Shown here: one piece after another, positions 11,500-22,600 of the stretch
Numbering within the stretch: the first letter of the stretch is position 1
Layout: each line of letters opens with the position of its first letter
Assembly (NCBI GenBank): GCA_030035585.1
Contig: CM057462.1
Span: forward strand, 100,337,234-100,401,233
Length of the DNA stretch: 64,000 nucleotides
Origin: Dugong dugon
Taxonomy: Eukaryota; Chordata; Mammalia; Sirenia; Dugongidae
Reading direction: 5' to 3'
Program-made: the position numbers and the translations under genes
Notes under the pieces: generated by a model
What the model was told of the DNA's origin: nothing
Database searches by the model: none
The model's input: the letters and a program-made list of their open reading frames with translations, nothing else

Positions 11500-11633
11500 C
11501 ATTGATCATTTAATTCTCTAACTGCTCTATGAAGTGGGACTATTATTATTTCTCATTCTACAAATGAGAAAGGTGAATCTTATGGAAGTTAATAAAATTT
11601 TTAAAGTTAACGCTGTTACCAAGTACTGGTTGT
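11500..11633 (-). repeat. MIR, left half (split by RTE)
   Basis: Antisense MIR: 'tcatttaattctctaactgc', 'gggactattattatttctca' and 'tctacaaatgagaaaggtga'. It resumes at 14404 after the RTE. TACTGGTTGT at 11624-11633 is one copy of the RTE target-site duplication. Confidence 0.7.
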
Positions 11634-12461
11634 TAGGTGCCGTAGAGTCGGTTCCGACTCAAATCGACCCTATGTACAACAGAACTTAACACAGCCCAGT
11701 CCTGAGTCATCCTCACAATCTTTGTTATTCTTGAGCTCATTCTTGCAGCTACTGTGACAATCCATCTCACTGAGGTTCTTCCTCTTTTTCACTGACTCTC
11801 TACTTTACCAAACTTGATGTCCTTCTCCAGGGACTCGTCCCTCCTGATATCACATCCAAAGTATGTGAGACAAAGTCTCTCCATCCTTGCTTCAAAGGAG
11901 CATTCTGTCTGTACTTCTTCCAAGACAGATTTGTTCATTCTTCTGGCAGTCCATGGTATATTTAACATTCTTTGCCAACACCATAATTCAAAGGCATCAA
12001 TTCTTCTTCAGTCTTCCTTATTCATCATTCAGTTTCATTGCATATGAGGCGATTGAAAATACCATGGCGTGGGTCAGGTGTACCTTAGTCTTCAAGGTGA
12101 CATCTTTGCTTTTTAACACTTTAAAGAGGTCTTTTGCAGCAGATTTGCCCAATGCAATAGGTCATTTGATTTCTTGACTGCTTCTTGCATGGGCGTTGAT
12201 TGTGGATCCAAGGAAAACGAAATCCTTGACATCATCAATATTTTCTGTTTATCATGATTTTGATAACTTCTCCAGTTGTGAGAACTTTTATTTTCTTCAT
12301 GTTGAGGTACAATCCATACTGAAGGCTGTAGTCTTCGATCTTCATCAGTAAGCACTTCAAGTCTTCTTCACTTTCAGCAAGCAAGGTTGTGTCACCTGCA
12401 TGTCACAGTTTGTTAATGAGTCTTCCACCAATCGTGATGCCCAAGATTCATATAATGGAGA

Positions 12462-12866
12462 TTATTGGATTATTTGCTCTGCATACAGATTGAATAAGTA
12501 TGGTGAAAGGATACAACCCTGACAAACACCTTTCTTGACCTTAAACCATGCAGTATCCCATTGTTCTGTTCGAACAACTGCCTCTTGTTCTGTATATATG
12601 TTCCTCATGAGAACAATTAAGTATTCTGGAATTCCCATTCTTCCCAATGTTATCCATAATACGTTATGCTCCACAGAGCAGAATGCCTTTGCATAGTCAA
12701 CAGAACACAGGCAAACATCTTTCTGGAATTCTCTGCTTTCAGCCAAGATCCATCTGATACCAGCAATGATATCACTTGTTCCACATCCTCTTCTGAATCT
12801 GGCTTGAATTTCTGGCAGTTCCCTCTTGATGTACTGCAGCAAGCACTTTTGAATGATCTTCAGCAA
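12462..12866 (-). pseudogene. RTE reverse transcriptase palm/fingers remnant
   Basis: A minus-strand open stretch of 134 codons carries RT motifs of the RTE clade: a fingers segment near residues 12-35 with 'IKRELPEIQARFRRGCGTSD', then 'DYAKAFCSVEH' around residues 55-70 (the RT-A motif; the family usually has DYAKAFD, so the second catalytic Asp region is changed to Cys), and 'KKGVCQGCILSPYLFNLYAE' near residues 110-130, the RT-B motif. The YADD motif should follow to the left and is mutated. It is a dead RT fragment belonging to the RTE at 11634-14403. Confidence 0.85.
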
Positions 12867-12973
12867 ATATTTTACTTGTGTGTGATATTATTCCATAATT
12901 TACACATTTATTGGATCACCTTTCTTTGTAATGGGCAGAAATGTGGATCTTTTCCAGTAGGTTGGCCAGGTAG

Positions 12974-13288
12974 CTATCTTCCAAATTTGTTGGCATAGAT
13001 GAGTGAGCACTTCCAGTGCTCTATCTGTTGAAACATCTCAACTGGTATTCTGTCAGTTCCTGGAGACTTGTTTTTTGCTAACGCCTTCAGTGTCGCTTGG
13101 ACTTCTTCCTTCAGTATCATCTGTTCTTGATCATACGCTAACCCCTGAAATGGTTGAACATTGACCAGTTCTTCTTGGTACAGGACTTTGTATTCCTTCC
13201 ACCTACTTTTGATGCTTCCTGTGTCATTTAATATTTTTTCCATAGAATCCTTCAATATTGCAACTTGAGGCTTGAATTTTTTCTTCAC
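12974..13288 (-). pseudogene. RTE linker and RT N-terminal remnant
   Basis: A minus-strand open frame of 104 codons, from a lysine-rich linker (KKKFKPQVAILKDS) to the RT entry motif 'ALAKNKSPGTDRIPVEMFQQ' near residues 67-88, which is the RT-0/1 region shared by RTE elements. The same peptide is read at 43055-43348 (plus) and 48244-48672 (minus). It is separated from the downstream RT block by stops and frameshifts, so it is non-functional. Confidence 0.85.
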
Positions 13289-13970
13289 TTCTATTCGGCT
13301 TGAGAAATGCCAAGCGTGTTCTTCTCTTTTGGCTTTCTAACTCTAGATTTTTGCACATTTCATTATAATACTTTACTTTTTCTTCTCAAGGAACCCTTTG
13401 AAATCTTTTGCTCAGCTCTTTTACTTCATCATTTCTTCCTTTTGCTTTAGCTACTTGACATTCAACAGCAAGTTTCAGAGTCTCTTCTGATATCCATTTT
13501 GGTCTTTTCTTTCTTTCCTGTCTCTTTGATGACCTTTTGTTTCTTAATATATGATGTGCTTGATGTCATCCCACAACTCTCTGGTCTTTGGTCATTGTGT
13601 CAATGTGTCAAATCTATTCTCAAGACGGTCTCTAAATTTAGGTGGGATATACTCAAGGTCAAATTTTGGCTCTTGTAGACTTGCTGTAATTTTCTTCAGC
13701 TTCAGTTTGAACTTGTATATGAGCAATTGATGGTCTGTTCGTCAGTCAGCCCCGGCCTTGTTCTAACTGATGATATTGAGCTTTTCCATTGTCTCTCTCC
13801 ACAGATATAGTTGATTTGATTCCTGTGTATTTCATCTGGTGAGGTCCACGTGTATAGTCACTGTTTATGTTGTTGAAAAAAGGTATTTGCAATGAAGAAG
13901 TCTTTGGTCTTGCAAAATTCTATCATGTGATCTCTGGAGTTGTTTCTATCGCCAAGGCCATATTTTCCAA

Positions 13971-14282
13971 CTACTGATTTTTTTCTTTGCTTCCAAATTT
14001 CTTATTCCAATCACCATTAATTATCAATACATCTTGATTGCATGTTTGATCAATTTCAGACTGCAGTAGTAGGTAAAAATCTTCGATTTTTTCATCTTTG
14101 GCCTTAGTGGTTGGTGCGTCATTTTGAATAACAGTCATATTAAATTGTCTTCTTTGTAAGCGTATGGATATTATCCTATCACTGACAGCATTGTACTTCA
14201 GGATAGATCTTGAAATACTCTTTTTGATGATGAACGTGATGCCATTCCTCTTTAATTTATCATTCCCGGCATGGTAGACCAT
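13971..14282 (-). pseudogene. RTE endonuclease remnant
   Basis: A minus-strand open frame of 103 codons from the apurinic-type endonuclease domain: 'VYHAGNDKLKRNGITFI' at the start, 'ISIRLQRRQFNMTVIQ' in the middle, and 'INGDWNKKFG' near the end (the family's GDWN motif, part of the active site). The N-terminal third, with the catalytic Asn and Glu, is missing because the element is truncated near 14403. Confidence 0.85.
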
Positions 14283-14403
14283 ATGATTGACTGATTCAAA
14301 ATGGCCAATATCAGTTCATTTTAGCTCACTAATGCCTAGGATACTGATCTTTATGCCTTCCATTTTATTTCTGACAACTTCCAATTTTCCTAGATTCACA
14401 CTT

Positions 14404-14482
14404 TACTGGTTGTGGTATTCAAATCCAGCTTTTCCTGACTCTGAGATCTAGATGCTTTGCCACTGCGCTATACTTCTGTGAA
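14404..14482 (-). repeat. MIR, right half
   Basis: The continuation of the MIR at 11500: after the second TACTGGTTGT copy, 'ggtattcaaatccagctttt' and 'gatgctttgccactgcgcta' match the antisense MIR head. Confidence 0.65.
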
Positions 14483-14939
14483 TGTTCACTAGTTTCTAGT
14501 GATGGAGATTTTAAGTCACTGTCACAACTTTGCTGTATAAGCTTTGTATGTAATTCAGCCTAACCTAATTGTATAGAAACCTCTCTACAGTTTTCATAAC
14601 ATGCTACAGCTTCAGCCAGGTCTAACCAAACTGGTTATTATTTTAAAGTCACAAACCTAAAAATCTTCTCAAGTGCTGTTACTGTTCCATATCTCACAGG
14701 TAATTCCCAAATGATAGCTGCAGTGAAGGTTATGGAGCTCAGGGTGGGCAGAGCAAATCAACAGCTGGTACAAAATCAGTCCCTCTCTGAGTGTTCTTTA
14801 GGTTACATTCATATTTAAAAAAAATTTTTAGTCCAGCAGCTACCTATTTGAAGTATTACTTTTCCTCAAGCCAACACCAGAAAATCCAAACTACAGATAA
14901 AATTACCTTTTCAGGAACTGGCAGCGTAATAGCATCACC
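14483..14939. other. No gene or recognised repeat
   Basis: Single-copy sequence. No coding signal is supported. Confidence 0.5.
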
Positions 14940-15067
14940 CAGTGGATCTCAGTCTTTTTGGTTCAGGACTCCTTTATGCTCTTAAAAAGTATTGAGGACA
15001 GCAGAGTGCTTTTGCTTATATAGGTTAAATATCTTTCGCTATGCTCCATATTAAAAGTTAAAACTGA
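14940..15067 (+). mobile_element. Charlie-type hAT, first part
   Basis: Starts CAGTGGATCTCAGTC, the expected hAT-Charlie terminus, and continues 'caggactcctttatgctctt', 'aaaaagtattgaggacagca' and 'tccatattaaaagttaaaac'. The element is interrupted by L1 at 15068, resumes at 24012-24062, is interrupted again, and finishes at 25091-25428 with the complementary end. Confidence 0.8.
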
Positions 15068-17376
15068 GGAGGTGGAGCCAACAGGGTGTCCTAGATAGTC
15101 GCATCAGGCTGTCCCTCTGCAGCAAAGACCTTAGAAACTAAGTAAAACAGATACAACCGTCAATCCTGGAACCCTAAGCATCAAATGAAGGGATAAGGAA
15201 CTAGATCAAACACTGAATGGTAGAAGAAACTGACAGAAGACAGAGAACAAGGAGAGATACAGAGTGGAAGTCCCCTGCCAACTCACTCAGCACAGCATTG
15301 AGACCTTGAAGCATAACCAGAAACGACCCCAGACAAGGAATATGGGAAGGCGATTTTATGAAGCTCACAACAGGAGACAGAGTACCCAGTAACCAGAGAA
15401 ACATGCTTTCTACCCCTCACGCTTCTGGTGAGTTGAAGCAAGAACCTCCCCGTCGCCCCAATCCTGGCAGTTCCCACCGTCAGAGTCTGCAATATGAGCC
15501 ACCCCCCTGGGCCTACCCTGCCGCCTCCCTCCGAGTGGCTTTTTTTCTTTCTTCCTTTTCTACTTCCCACCTAGCCCCCATACACCGCCTCTCCCACTTT
15601 CAGCAGGCTCTCGTGTCACGCCACTGCAGTCAGAGAGCCACAGGCTTGCTGCCAACCCAGGTCTGCACTGCCAGATCCGTTGTCTCCCGCTGTGATACAA
15701 TTTTTTTTTCCTTTTTGCTTTTCTTTCTCCCTTCCATCTAGCCTCATATGCTACCTCCTCGCCTTCCTGCCGGCCTCCACCGCACAGGCGTGTCTAGAGG
15801 GCCACAGGTCTGCTGCCCGGGTTCCGCCCACTGCCTCCTATCACGCTGCTGTTTGTTTTGCTTTTTTTCTCTTTGTCTTCTCCCCCTACTCCCCCCCCCC
15901 CCCCCCCCCCCGCTTAGCCCCACTTAGCCCCATTCATCACCTTCCCTTCCTTCCCACCGGCCCTTGGGTCTTCCCTGCCTCAACTCGCGGGCCCCCAGTA
16001 TGCTGCCAGTATTTTAATTAATTAATTAATTAATCTCTTTCTTCCTTTTCTTTCTCAGTCCCACTTGGCTTTGTAATCCATCGATCCCCCTTCCCACCGG
16101 CCCCTGCTGCCCCACCGTGGCTGGAGAACCACAGGTGCACCAGCCCGCTGCCACCCTGGGTTTGCCCCCCACATCAGCCCTCTCCGGAAGTCCCACTTTT
16201 TTTTTCTTTTTCCCTTTCTTCCTTTTCTTTCTCCCTCCCACCTCAGGAATGTCCTGCACTCTCTCACCAGCTCCCCATGCCACCATGTTTTTATTTTTAT
16301 TTATTTATTTTTCCCTCTTTCTTCCTTTTCTTTCTCCCTCTCATCTAGCCCTGTATGTTACCTCCCCCACTTCCCACTGGCCCCTGCTATGCCACTGTGG
16401 CTAGTGATCCACTGGCACGCTGGCCCACTGCTGCCCCAGGTTCGTGCCACCACCACTCCCAGGCCCCCACCAAGCTGCCATTTTTTTCTTTTGTCCTTCT
16501 TTTCCTTCTCCTTTCAAACTATCCCAATGCATCAACTTCCCTCCTTTCCCACTGGCCCCCAAATCCACCCCAGCCCCACTTGCCAGCCTCCACTATGCTG
16601 CCATTTTTTTCATTTGTTTCTCTTCCTTTTCTTTCTACCTCCCACCTAGCCCCATACACCACCTTCACCACCTTCCCCTGGCTACTGCTGTGCTGCCACA
16701 GCCACAGAGCCAACAGCCTGCCACCTTCCCAGATCTGCCCTGCCCCCACCTGCCAGCTCCCACTGAGCCACCATTTTTTTCTTTCTTTTCTTTCTCCTTC
16801 CCACCTAGCCCAATAAGCCACCTCTCCTCCCTTCCCAGTGGCACCCAGGTCTGCTAGCCCCCACTTGCAGGCCCCTGCTGTGCTGCCATTTTATATTCTC
16901 TTTTTTCCTGTTTTCTTTCTCCCTCCCACCTATCCCATACACCACCTCCCCCCCATCCAGCTGGCCCCCACTGCACCACCATGGATAGAATACCACCAGT
17001 GCACAGCCCTATCCCCACCAGCTGGTCCCCACTGTGATGGGAAGTGTTCCCATACCACTCCCTGTCCTACATCCCCACACATCTGGCAAGGGGCTGTGAA
17101 TGCTCCCACACCTTTGGACCAGTATTAGAAGGTAGACAGCAGCTGCCCAGTCTGCCCTCAGCCACCATGACAAACCAGTGTACAATGAAGCTTGCTTGCC
17201 CTACCTGCTGCTTCTCTGCCCACCTGGACAAAGTGGTGAGAGCTATCAGACCCACAGATGAACAAGCAGCAAAGCTCACCCAGACCACCCACCCTGACAT
17301 ATCAAAACAAAACAAAAACTGGGACAAAACAAATGAACACACAATCAATAATGATAATAATAATAAAACTTAATGT
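15068..17376 (+). promoter_or_regulatory. L1 5' UTR with tandem pyrimidine-rich units
   Basis: After a leader ('gtccctctgcagcaaagacc', 'aagcatcaaatgaagggata') that matches the other two L1s at 35827 and 60148, the segment from about 15535 to 17000 is a run of some ten related units. Each contains a 'cttccttttctttctccctc' core followed by CCCACCTAGCCCCA, a CACC/CCCAC tract and 'cactggcccctgctg'. Cores lie near 15549, 15709, 15867, 16036, 16211, 16314, 16493, 16617, 16779 and 16899. In other L1s this is where promoter activity resides; that is inferred here. The open frames in this interval reflect low-complexity C/T sequence and are not genes. Confidence 0.75.
15891..15911. repeat. Poly-C tract of 21 bases
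   Basis: An uninterrupted C run inside the L1 5' UTR tandem region. It could form an i-motif, or a quadruplex on the opposite strand. Confidence 0.95.
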
Positions 17377-17880
17377 CTTGGAGACAGCAGACAATGTCAA
17401 AATATAAAAAAGCAGGACAAGATGTTTTCAGCAAGCGACCAAAATGAAGAATCACATAACTTTCCAGTAAGAAAAAAAGACAGTGGAACTACTTGATTTG
17501 GAATTCCAAAGACTAATACTTTGGGCTCTCCAAGAGATTAGGAAGAAAATCAAAGAAAACAGTGACAAAACCAAGGAAGAAATGTATAAAATCATGGAAA
17601 ACACAGAAAAATCAACAAAAATGTAGCCAAAATTAAGGAAAACACAAAGCAATAGAAGAATTCAGGAAAATAATACAAAAACAAAATGTCAAAATAAATA
17701 GTTAGAAATCATACAAAAACAGCAACTAGAAATCAAAAGATAACAAAATTTCAGAGAAAGACAACTCAATAGAAAGTTTTATGAGCAATTTTGAAACAAT
17801 GGAAGACAGAATCAGTAAGATTGAAGACAAATCCATTGACACCACTTTGAGGAAAGATCAGAGAAAAGAATGAAGATTGT
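17377..17880 (+). pseudogene. L1 ORF1 remnant
   Basis: The 5' part of ORF1: 'gacagcagacaatgtcaaaa', 'cataactttccagtaagaaa' and an A-rich coiled-coil-coding stretch align with the ORF1 starts at 37454 and 61803. ORF1 normally encodes a trimeric RNA-binding chaperone with coiled coil, RRM and C-terminal domain. Here the RRM and C-terminal domain are absent: the sequence passes from the coiled-coil region (ending near 'gaagacaaatccattgacac') directly into ORF2 endonuclease sequence at about 17880. Several stops interrupt it. Confidence 0.75.
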
Positions 17881-19489
17881 TGAAGATTTAAAGGCAGAAA
17901 TCAAACAACTTGACCTCATAAACATATATAGGACACTCCATCCAAAAGCAGCAAAGGATACATTATTTTCCAACAAACATGGAACATTCTCCAGAAGAAA
18001 CCACATTTTAGGCCACACAGCAACCCTCAATAAAATCCAAAATATCAAAATAATACACAGTCAACCACAATGCCATAAAAGTAGAAATAAATTACAGGAA
18101 AAAAAATCAAATACATGGCAACTGAGTAACACCTTGCATTAAAACAACTGTGTAATAGAGGAAATCAAAGATGGATTCAAAAAATTCCTAGAATCAAATG
18201 AGAAGGAAAACACATCATACCAAAACCTTTGGGACACAGCAAAGGCAGTGCTCAAAGGTCTATTTATGTCAATAAATGCACACATTAAAAAAGAAGAACT
18301 AGTCAATATCAAAATGCTACCTCTACACCTAGAATAAATAGAAAAGAAGCCCACAGTCACCAGGAAAAAAGTAAATTATAAAGATTAGACAAGAAAGAAA
18401 TGAACTAGAGAACAGAAAACCATATAAAGTATCAACAAGACCAAAAATTGGTTCTGTGAAAATATCAACAAAATCAGCAAACCACTGGCCAACTGACAAA
18501 AGAAAAACAGGAGAAGAAGCAAATAGCCCAAATAAGAAATGAGATAGGGGATATTACAATGGACTCAACTGAAATAAAAAGGATCATAACAGAGCACTAT
18601 TTGTACTCTGACAAATTTGAGAACCTAGAAGAAATGGACAAATTTCTAGAAACGCACTACCTACCTAAATTGATACAAACTGAGATAGAAAATCTAAACA
18701 GACCCCTAACTGGAGAAGAGATTGAAGAGGTAATAATAAATTAAAAAAAAAAAAAAACTTTCAACAACAACAAAAAAGGCCCAAGGGCTTCACTGGAGAA
18801 TTCTACCAAACATTCAGAGAAGAGCTGGCACCAGTACTACTCAAACTATTTCAGAGCACCAAAAAGGAAGGAATAGTCCTGAATTCATTCTACAAAGCCA
18901 GCATAACCCTGATACCAAAACCAGGCAAAGACACCCCAAAAAAGAAAATTACAGACCAATACCTCTCATGAATATAGATGCAAAAATTTTTAACAAAATT
19001 TTAGCCAGTAGAATTCAGCATCATATGAAAAATAATAATAATACACAACGACCAAGTGGGATTCATATTGGGTATGCTAGTGTGCTTCAACATTAGAAAA
19101 TCAATCCATGTAATCCACCACATAAATAGAAGAAAAGAATCACATGATCATCTCAATTGGCCCAGAGAAGGCATTTGATAAAGTCCAACAATCATTCCTG
19201 ATAAAAATTCTTAATAAAATAGCAATAGAAGGGAAATTCTGCAACATAATAAAGAGCATCTATGCAAAACAAACAGCCAAAGTTATTCTCAATAGACAGA
19301 GACTGAAAGCATTCCTCCCCTGAGTACAGGAACAAGACAAGGATGCCTTTTATCATCACTCCTATTTAACATTGTGCTGGAAGTCCTAGCTAGAGCAATA
19401 AGGCAAGAAAAAGAAAGAAAGGGAAACCAAATTGGAAATTAAGAAGTAAAAAATATCCCTATTTTCACATGATATTAACCTTACTGTTG

Positions 19490-20117
19490 TTAGGTACCAT
19501 CCAGTCAGCTCTGACTCATAGTGACACTATGTACAACAGAAGGAAACACTGCCTGGTCCTGTACCATCTTCACAATCATTGTTATGCCTGAGCCCATTGT
19601 TGCAGCCACTGTGTCAGTCCCTCTCATTGGGGGTCTTTTTCTCCACTGACCCTCAACTTTACCAAGCATGATGTCCTTCTCTAGGGACTGGTCCCTCTTG
19701 ATAACCTGTCCAAACTATGTGGGACGTAGTCTGGCCCTCCTTGCTTCTAAGGAGCATTCTGGTTGTACTTCTTCCAAGACAGATTTGTTCTTTCTTTTGG
19801 CAGTCCATGGTATTCAATATTCTTCACCAACACTGCAATTCAAAGGCATAATTTTTCTTTGATCTTCCTTATTCATTGTCCAGCTTTCCCATGCATATGA
19901 GGCGATTGAAAATACAATGGCTTCAGTCAGGTGCACCTTAGTCTTCAAGGTGACATCTTTGCTTTTTAACATTTTCAAGAGGTATTTTGCAGCAGATTTG
20001 CCCAATGCAATGCTTCTTTTGATTTCTTGACTAATGTTTCCTTGGGTGTTGATTGTAGATCCAAGTAAAATGAAATCTTTGACAACTTCAATCTTTTCTC
20101 TGTTTATCATGATGTTG
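19490..20117 (-). mobile_element. RTE 3' fragment, antisense, in L1 ORF2
   Basis: Opens with 'gttgttaggtaccatccagt' and runs to the RT C-terminal coding region. The minus strand at 19814-20110 reads '[20 protein letters not shown]' and a LGKSAAKYLLK block. It is 5'-truncated near 20117, where L1 ORF2 sequence continues ('acacatggagaaccccaaag'). Confidence 0.85.
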
Positions 20118-20801
20118 CTTATATATCCTACACATGGAGAACCCCAAAGATTCCAGAATAAAACTACTGGAACTAATGGAAAGGTTCAGCAGAGTGGCAG
20201 GATACAAGGTCGACATACAAAAGTCAGTTGGATTCCTATACACCAACAAAGAGAACTAAGAACAGGAAATCAGGAAAACAATACCATATATAATAGCCCC
20301 CCAAAAGATAAAATCCTTAGGAATAAATCTAACCAGTAATGTAAAAGACCTATACAAAGAAAGCTAAAAAACACTATTGCAAACAACCAAGAGACCTACA
20401 TAAATAGAAAAACATACCATACCCATGGATAGGAGAATTCAGCATTGTGAAAATGTCAATTCTATGCAAATTGATCTACAGATATAATGCAATCCTGATC
20501 CAATTACCCACAGCATTCTTTAAGAAGATGGAAAAAATAATCACTAACTTTATATGAAAAGGACAGCGTCCCCAGATAAGCATTACTGAAAAATAAGAAC
20601 AAACTAGGAAGCCTCACACTACCTGATCTCAGAACCTACTATACGGCCATGGTAGTCAAAACAGCCTGGTACTGGTGTAACAGACACATAGACCAACCAA
20701 TGGAGCAGAATTGAGAACCCAGATATAAATACATCCACCTTTGGTCAGCTGGTCTTTGACAAAGGTCCAAAATCCATTAAATGGGAAACGACAGCCTTTT
20801 T

Positions 20802-21577
20802 TTTTTTTAAACTGTTATTTAGGTGAAAGTTTACAGCTCAAATCAATGTCTCATACAAAAATTTATACAAATATTATGTGACACTAGTTGCAATCTCTAT
20901 AATGTGAGAGCACACTCCCTCTTTCACCCTAGGTTTCCCGTGTCCATCCAACCATCTCTTGTTCCTTTCTGCCTTCTCATCCTATCTCTGGACAGGAACC
21001 GCCCATTTAGCCTCGTGTACCTGCTTGAACCAAGAAGCACACTCTTCACGAGTATCATTTTATGTTTTAGAGTCCAGTCTAATCTTTGTCCAAAGACTTG
21101 GTTTTGGGAAAGGTTTTAGTTCTGGGTTAACAGAGTGTCCTGGGGCCAGGTCTTTGGGGGTTCCTCTAGTCTCAGTCAGACCATTAAGTCTGGTCTTTTT
21201 ATGTGAATTTGAGTTCTGCACCACGCTTTTCTCCTGCTCCATCAGGTACTCTCTGTTGTGTTCCCTGTCAGAGTGGTCACTGGTGGTAGCCAGCACCATC
21301 TAGTTCTGGTCTCAGGCTGATGGAGTCTAGTTTATGTGGTCCTTTTGTCTCTTGAGCTAATATTTTCCTTGTGTCTTTGGTGTTCTTCATTCTCCTTTAC
21401 TCCAGCTGGGTTGGGACCAATTAATGCATCTTAGATGGCCACTAGCAAGATTTTAAGACCAGAGACACCACTCACCAAAGCGGGATGCAGAACATTTTCT
21501 TAATAAATTTTGTTATGCCAATTGACCTAGATGTCCTCCAAAACCATGGTCCCCAGACCTCAGCCCCTGCTACTCAA
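20802..21577 (-). mobile_element. L1 3' end, antisense, nested
   Basis: A poly-T start on the plus strand, then antisense L1 3' UTR: 'aggtgaaagtttacagctca', 'catcttagatggccactagc' and 'gccaattgacctagatgtcc'. GACAGCCTTTTT at 20790-20801 and 21578-21589 is a 12-bp target-site duplication. The 5' truncation falls just beyond a G-rich tract of the L1 3' UTR. Confidence 0.9.
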
Positions 21578-22600
21578 AGACAGCCTTTTTAGCAAACAGT
21601 CCTGTCAAACCTGGATGTCCATCTATAAAAAAAAAATGAAACAGGACCCATACATTATACCATACACAAAAAGTAACTCAAAATGGATTAAAGACCTAAG
21701 TATAAAACCTGAAACGTTAAAGATCATGGAAGAAAAAAATAGGGACAACAGTAGGGACCCTAATACATGGCATGAATAGAACACAAACCATGACTAACAA
21801 TGCGCAAACACCCGAAGATAAACTAGATAATTTGGAGCTCCTAAATATTAAGCCCTTAGGCTTATCAAAAGACTTTACCAAAGAGTAAAAAGAGAACCTA
21901 AGATGGAAAAAAATTTGGCTATGACATATCCAACAAGAGTCTAATCTCTAAAGTCTATAGAATACTTCAGCACTTCAACAACTAAAAGACAAATAATCCA
22001 ATTAAAAAATGGACAAAGGATATGAACAGACACTTCACCAAAGAAGATATTCAGGCAGCTAACAGACACAAGAGGAAATGCTCCCACTCATTAACCATTA
22101 GAGAAATGCAAATCAAAACCACAAAGAGATATCATGTCACCCTGAAATTTCTGACACTAATCAAGAATAACAAATGTTGGAAAGGTTGTGGAGAGATTGG
22201 AAGATTTATGCACCCTTGGTGAGAATGCAAAATGATACAACCACTATGAAAAACGATATATTGCCTGCTTCCTTAAAAATCTAGAAATAGAAATACATAC
22301 AATCCAGCAATCCCAATCCTAGGAATATATTCTAGAGAAATAAGAACCATCACACTAATAGACATATACACACCCATGTTCAATGCAGCACTATTCACAA
22401 TAGCAAAAAGATGGAAACAACCCAAGTGCCTATCAAAAGACAAATGGATAAACAAACCATGGTACATACACACAATGGAATACTATGCAACAATGAAGAA
22501 CAATGATTAATCTATGAAACATCTCACATCATGTGTGAATCCGGAGGGTGTTATGCTGAGTGAAATCAGTCAATCACAAAAGGACAAAAATTGTATGAGA

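Larger units (their letters stand above)
11634..14403 (-). mobile_element. Near-complete RTE LINE, antisense
   Basis: About 2.77 kb of antisense RTE. The 3' end is on the left ('aggtgccgtagagtcggttc'), then the RT C-terminal region, RT palm, linker and EN, with 5' truncation inside EN. Target-site duplications TACTGGTTGT flank it at 11624-11633 and 14404-14413. The insertion splits an antisense MIR. The coding frame is broken in many places. The RT catalytic YADD codons are altered: the plus strand shows 'gtcacctgcatg' at about 12391-12402, which reads HAGD on the minus strand. Confidence 0.88.
17881..22600 (+). pseudogene. L1 ORF2 remnant (late EN, RT, C-terminus)
   Basis: Begins in the late endonuclease region, where the phrase 'LINIYRTLHPKAAKDTLFS' lies just past the position of the catalytic D/N residues, so the EN active site is missing. 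RT coding follows: 'EIKRIITEHY' near 18570 and 'LEEMDKFLETHYLPKL' near 18620, then translations of fingers and palm around 18780-19480. The FADD site is destroyed at about 19466-19480. Coding resumes after the nested RTE at 20118, after the antisense L1 at 21590, and reaches the Cys-rich C-terminus near 22160-22200 (CWKGCGEIG). Many stops; dead. Confidence 0.82.

Noticed and set aside
16355..16857. Proline/serine-rich open frames of 137-153 codons
   Set aside because: A by-product of the C/T-rich tandem units in the L1 5' UTR; all three frames are open for the same reason.
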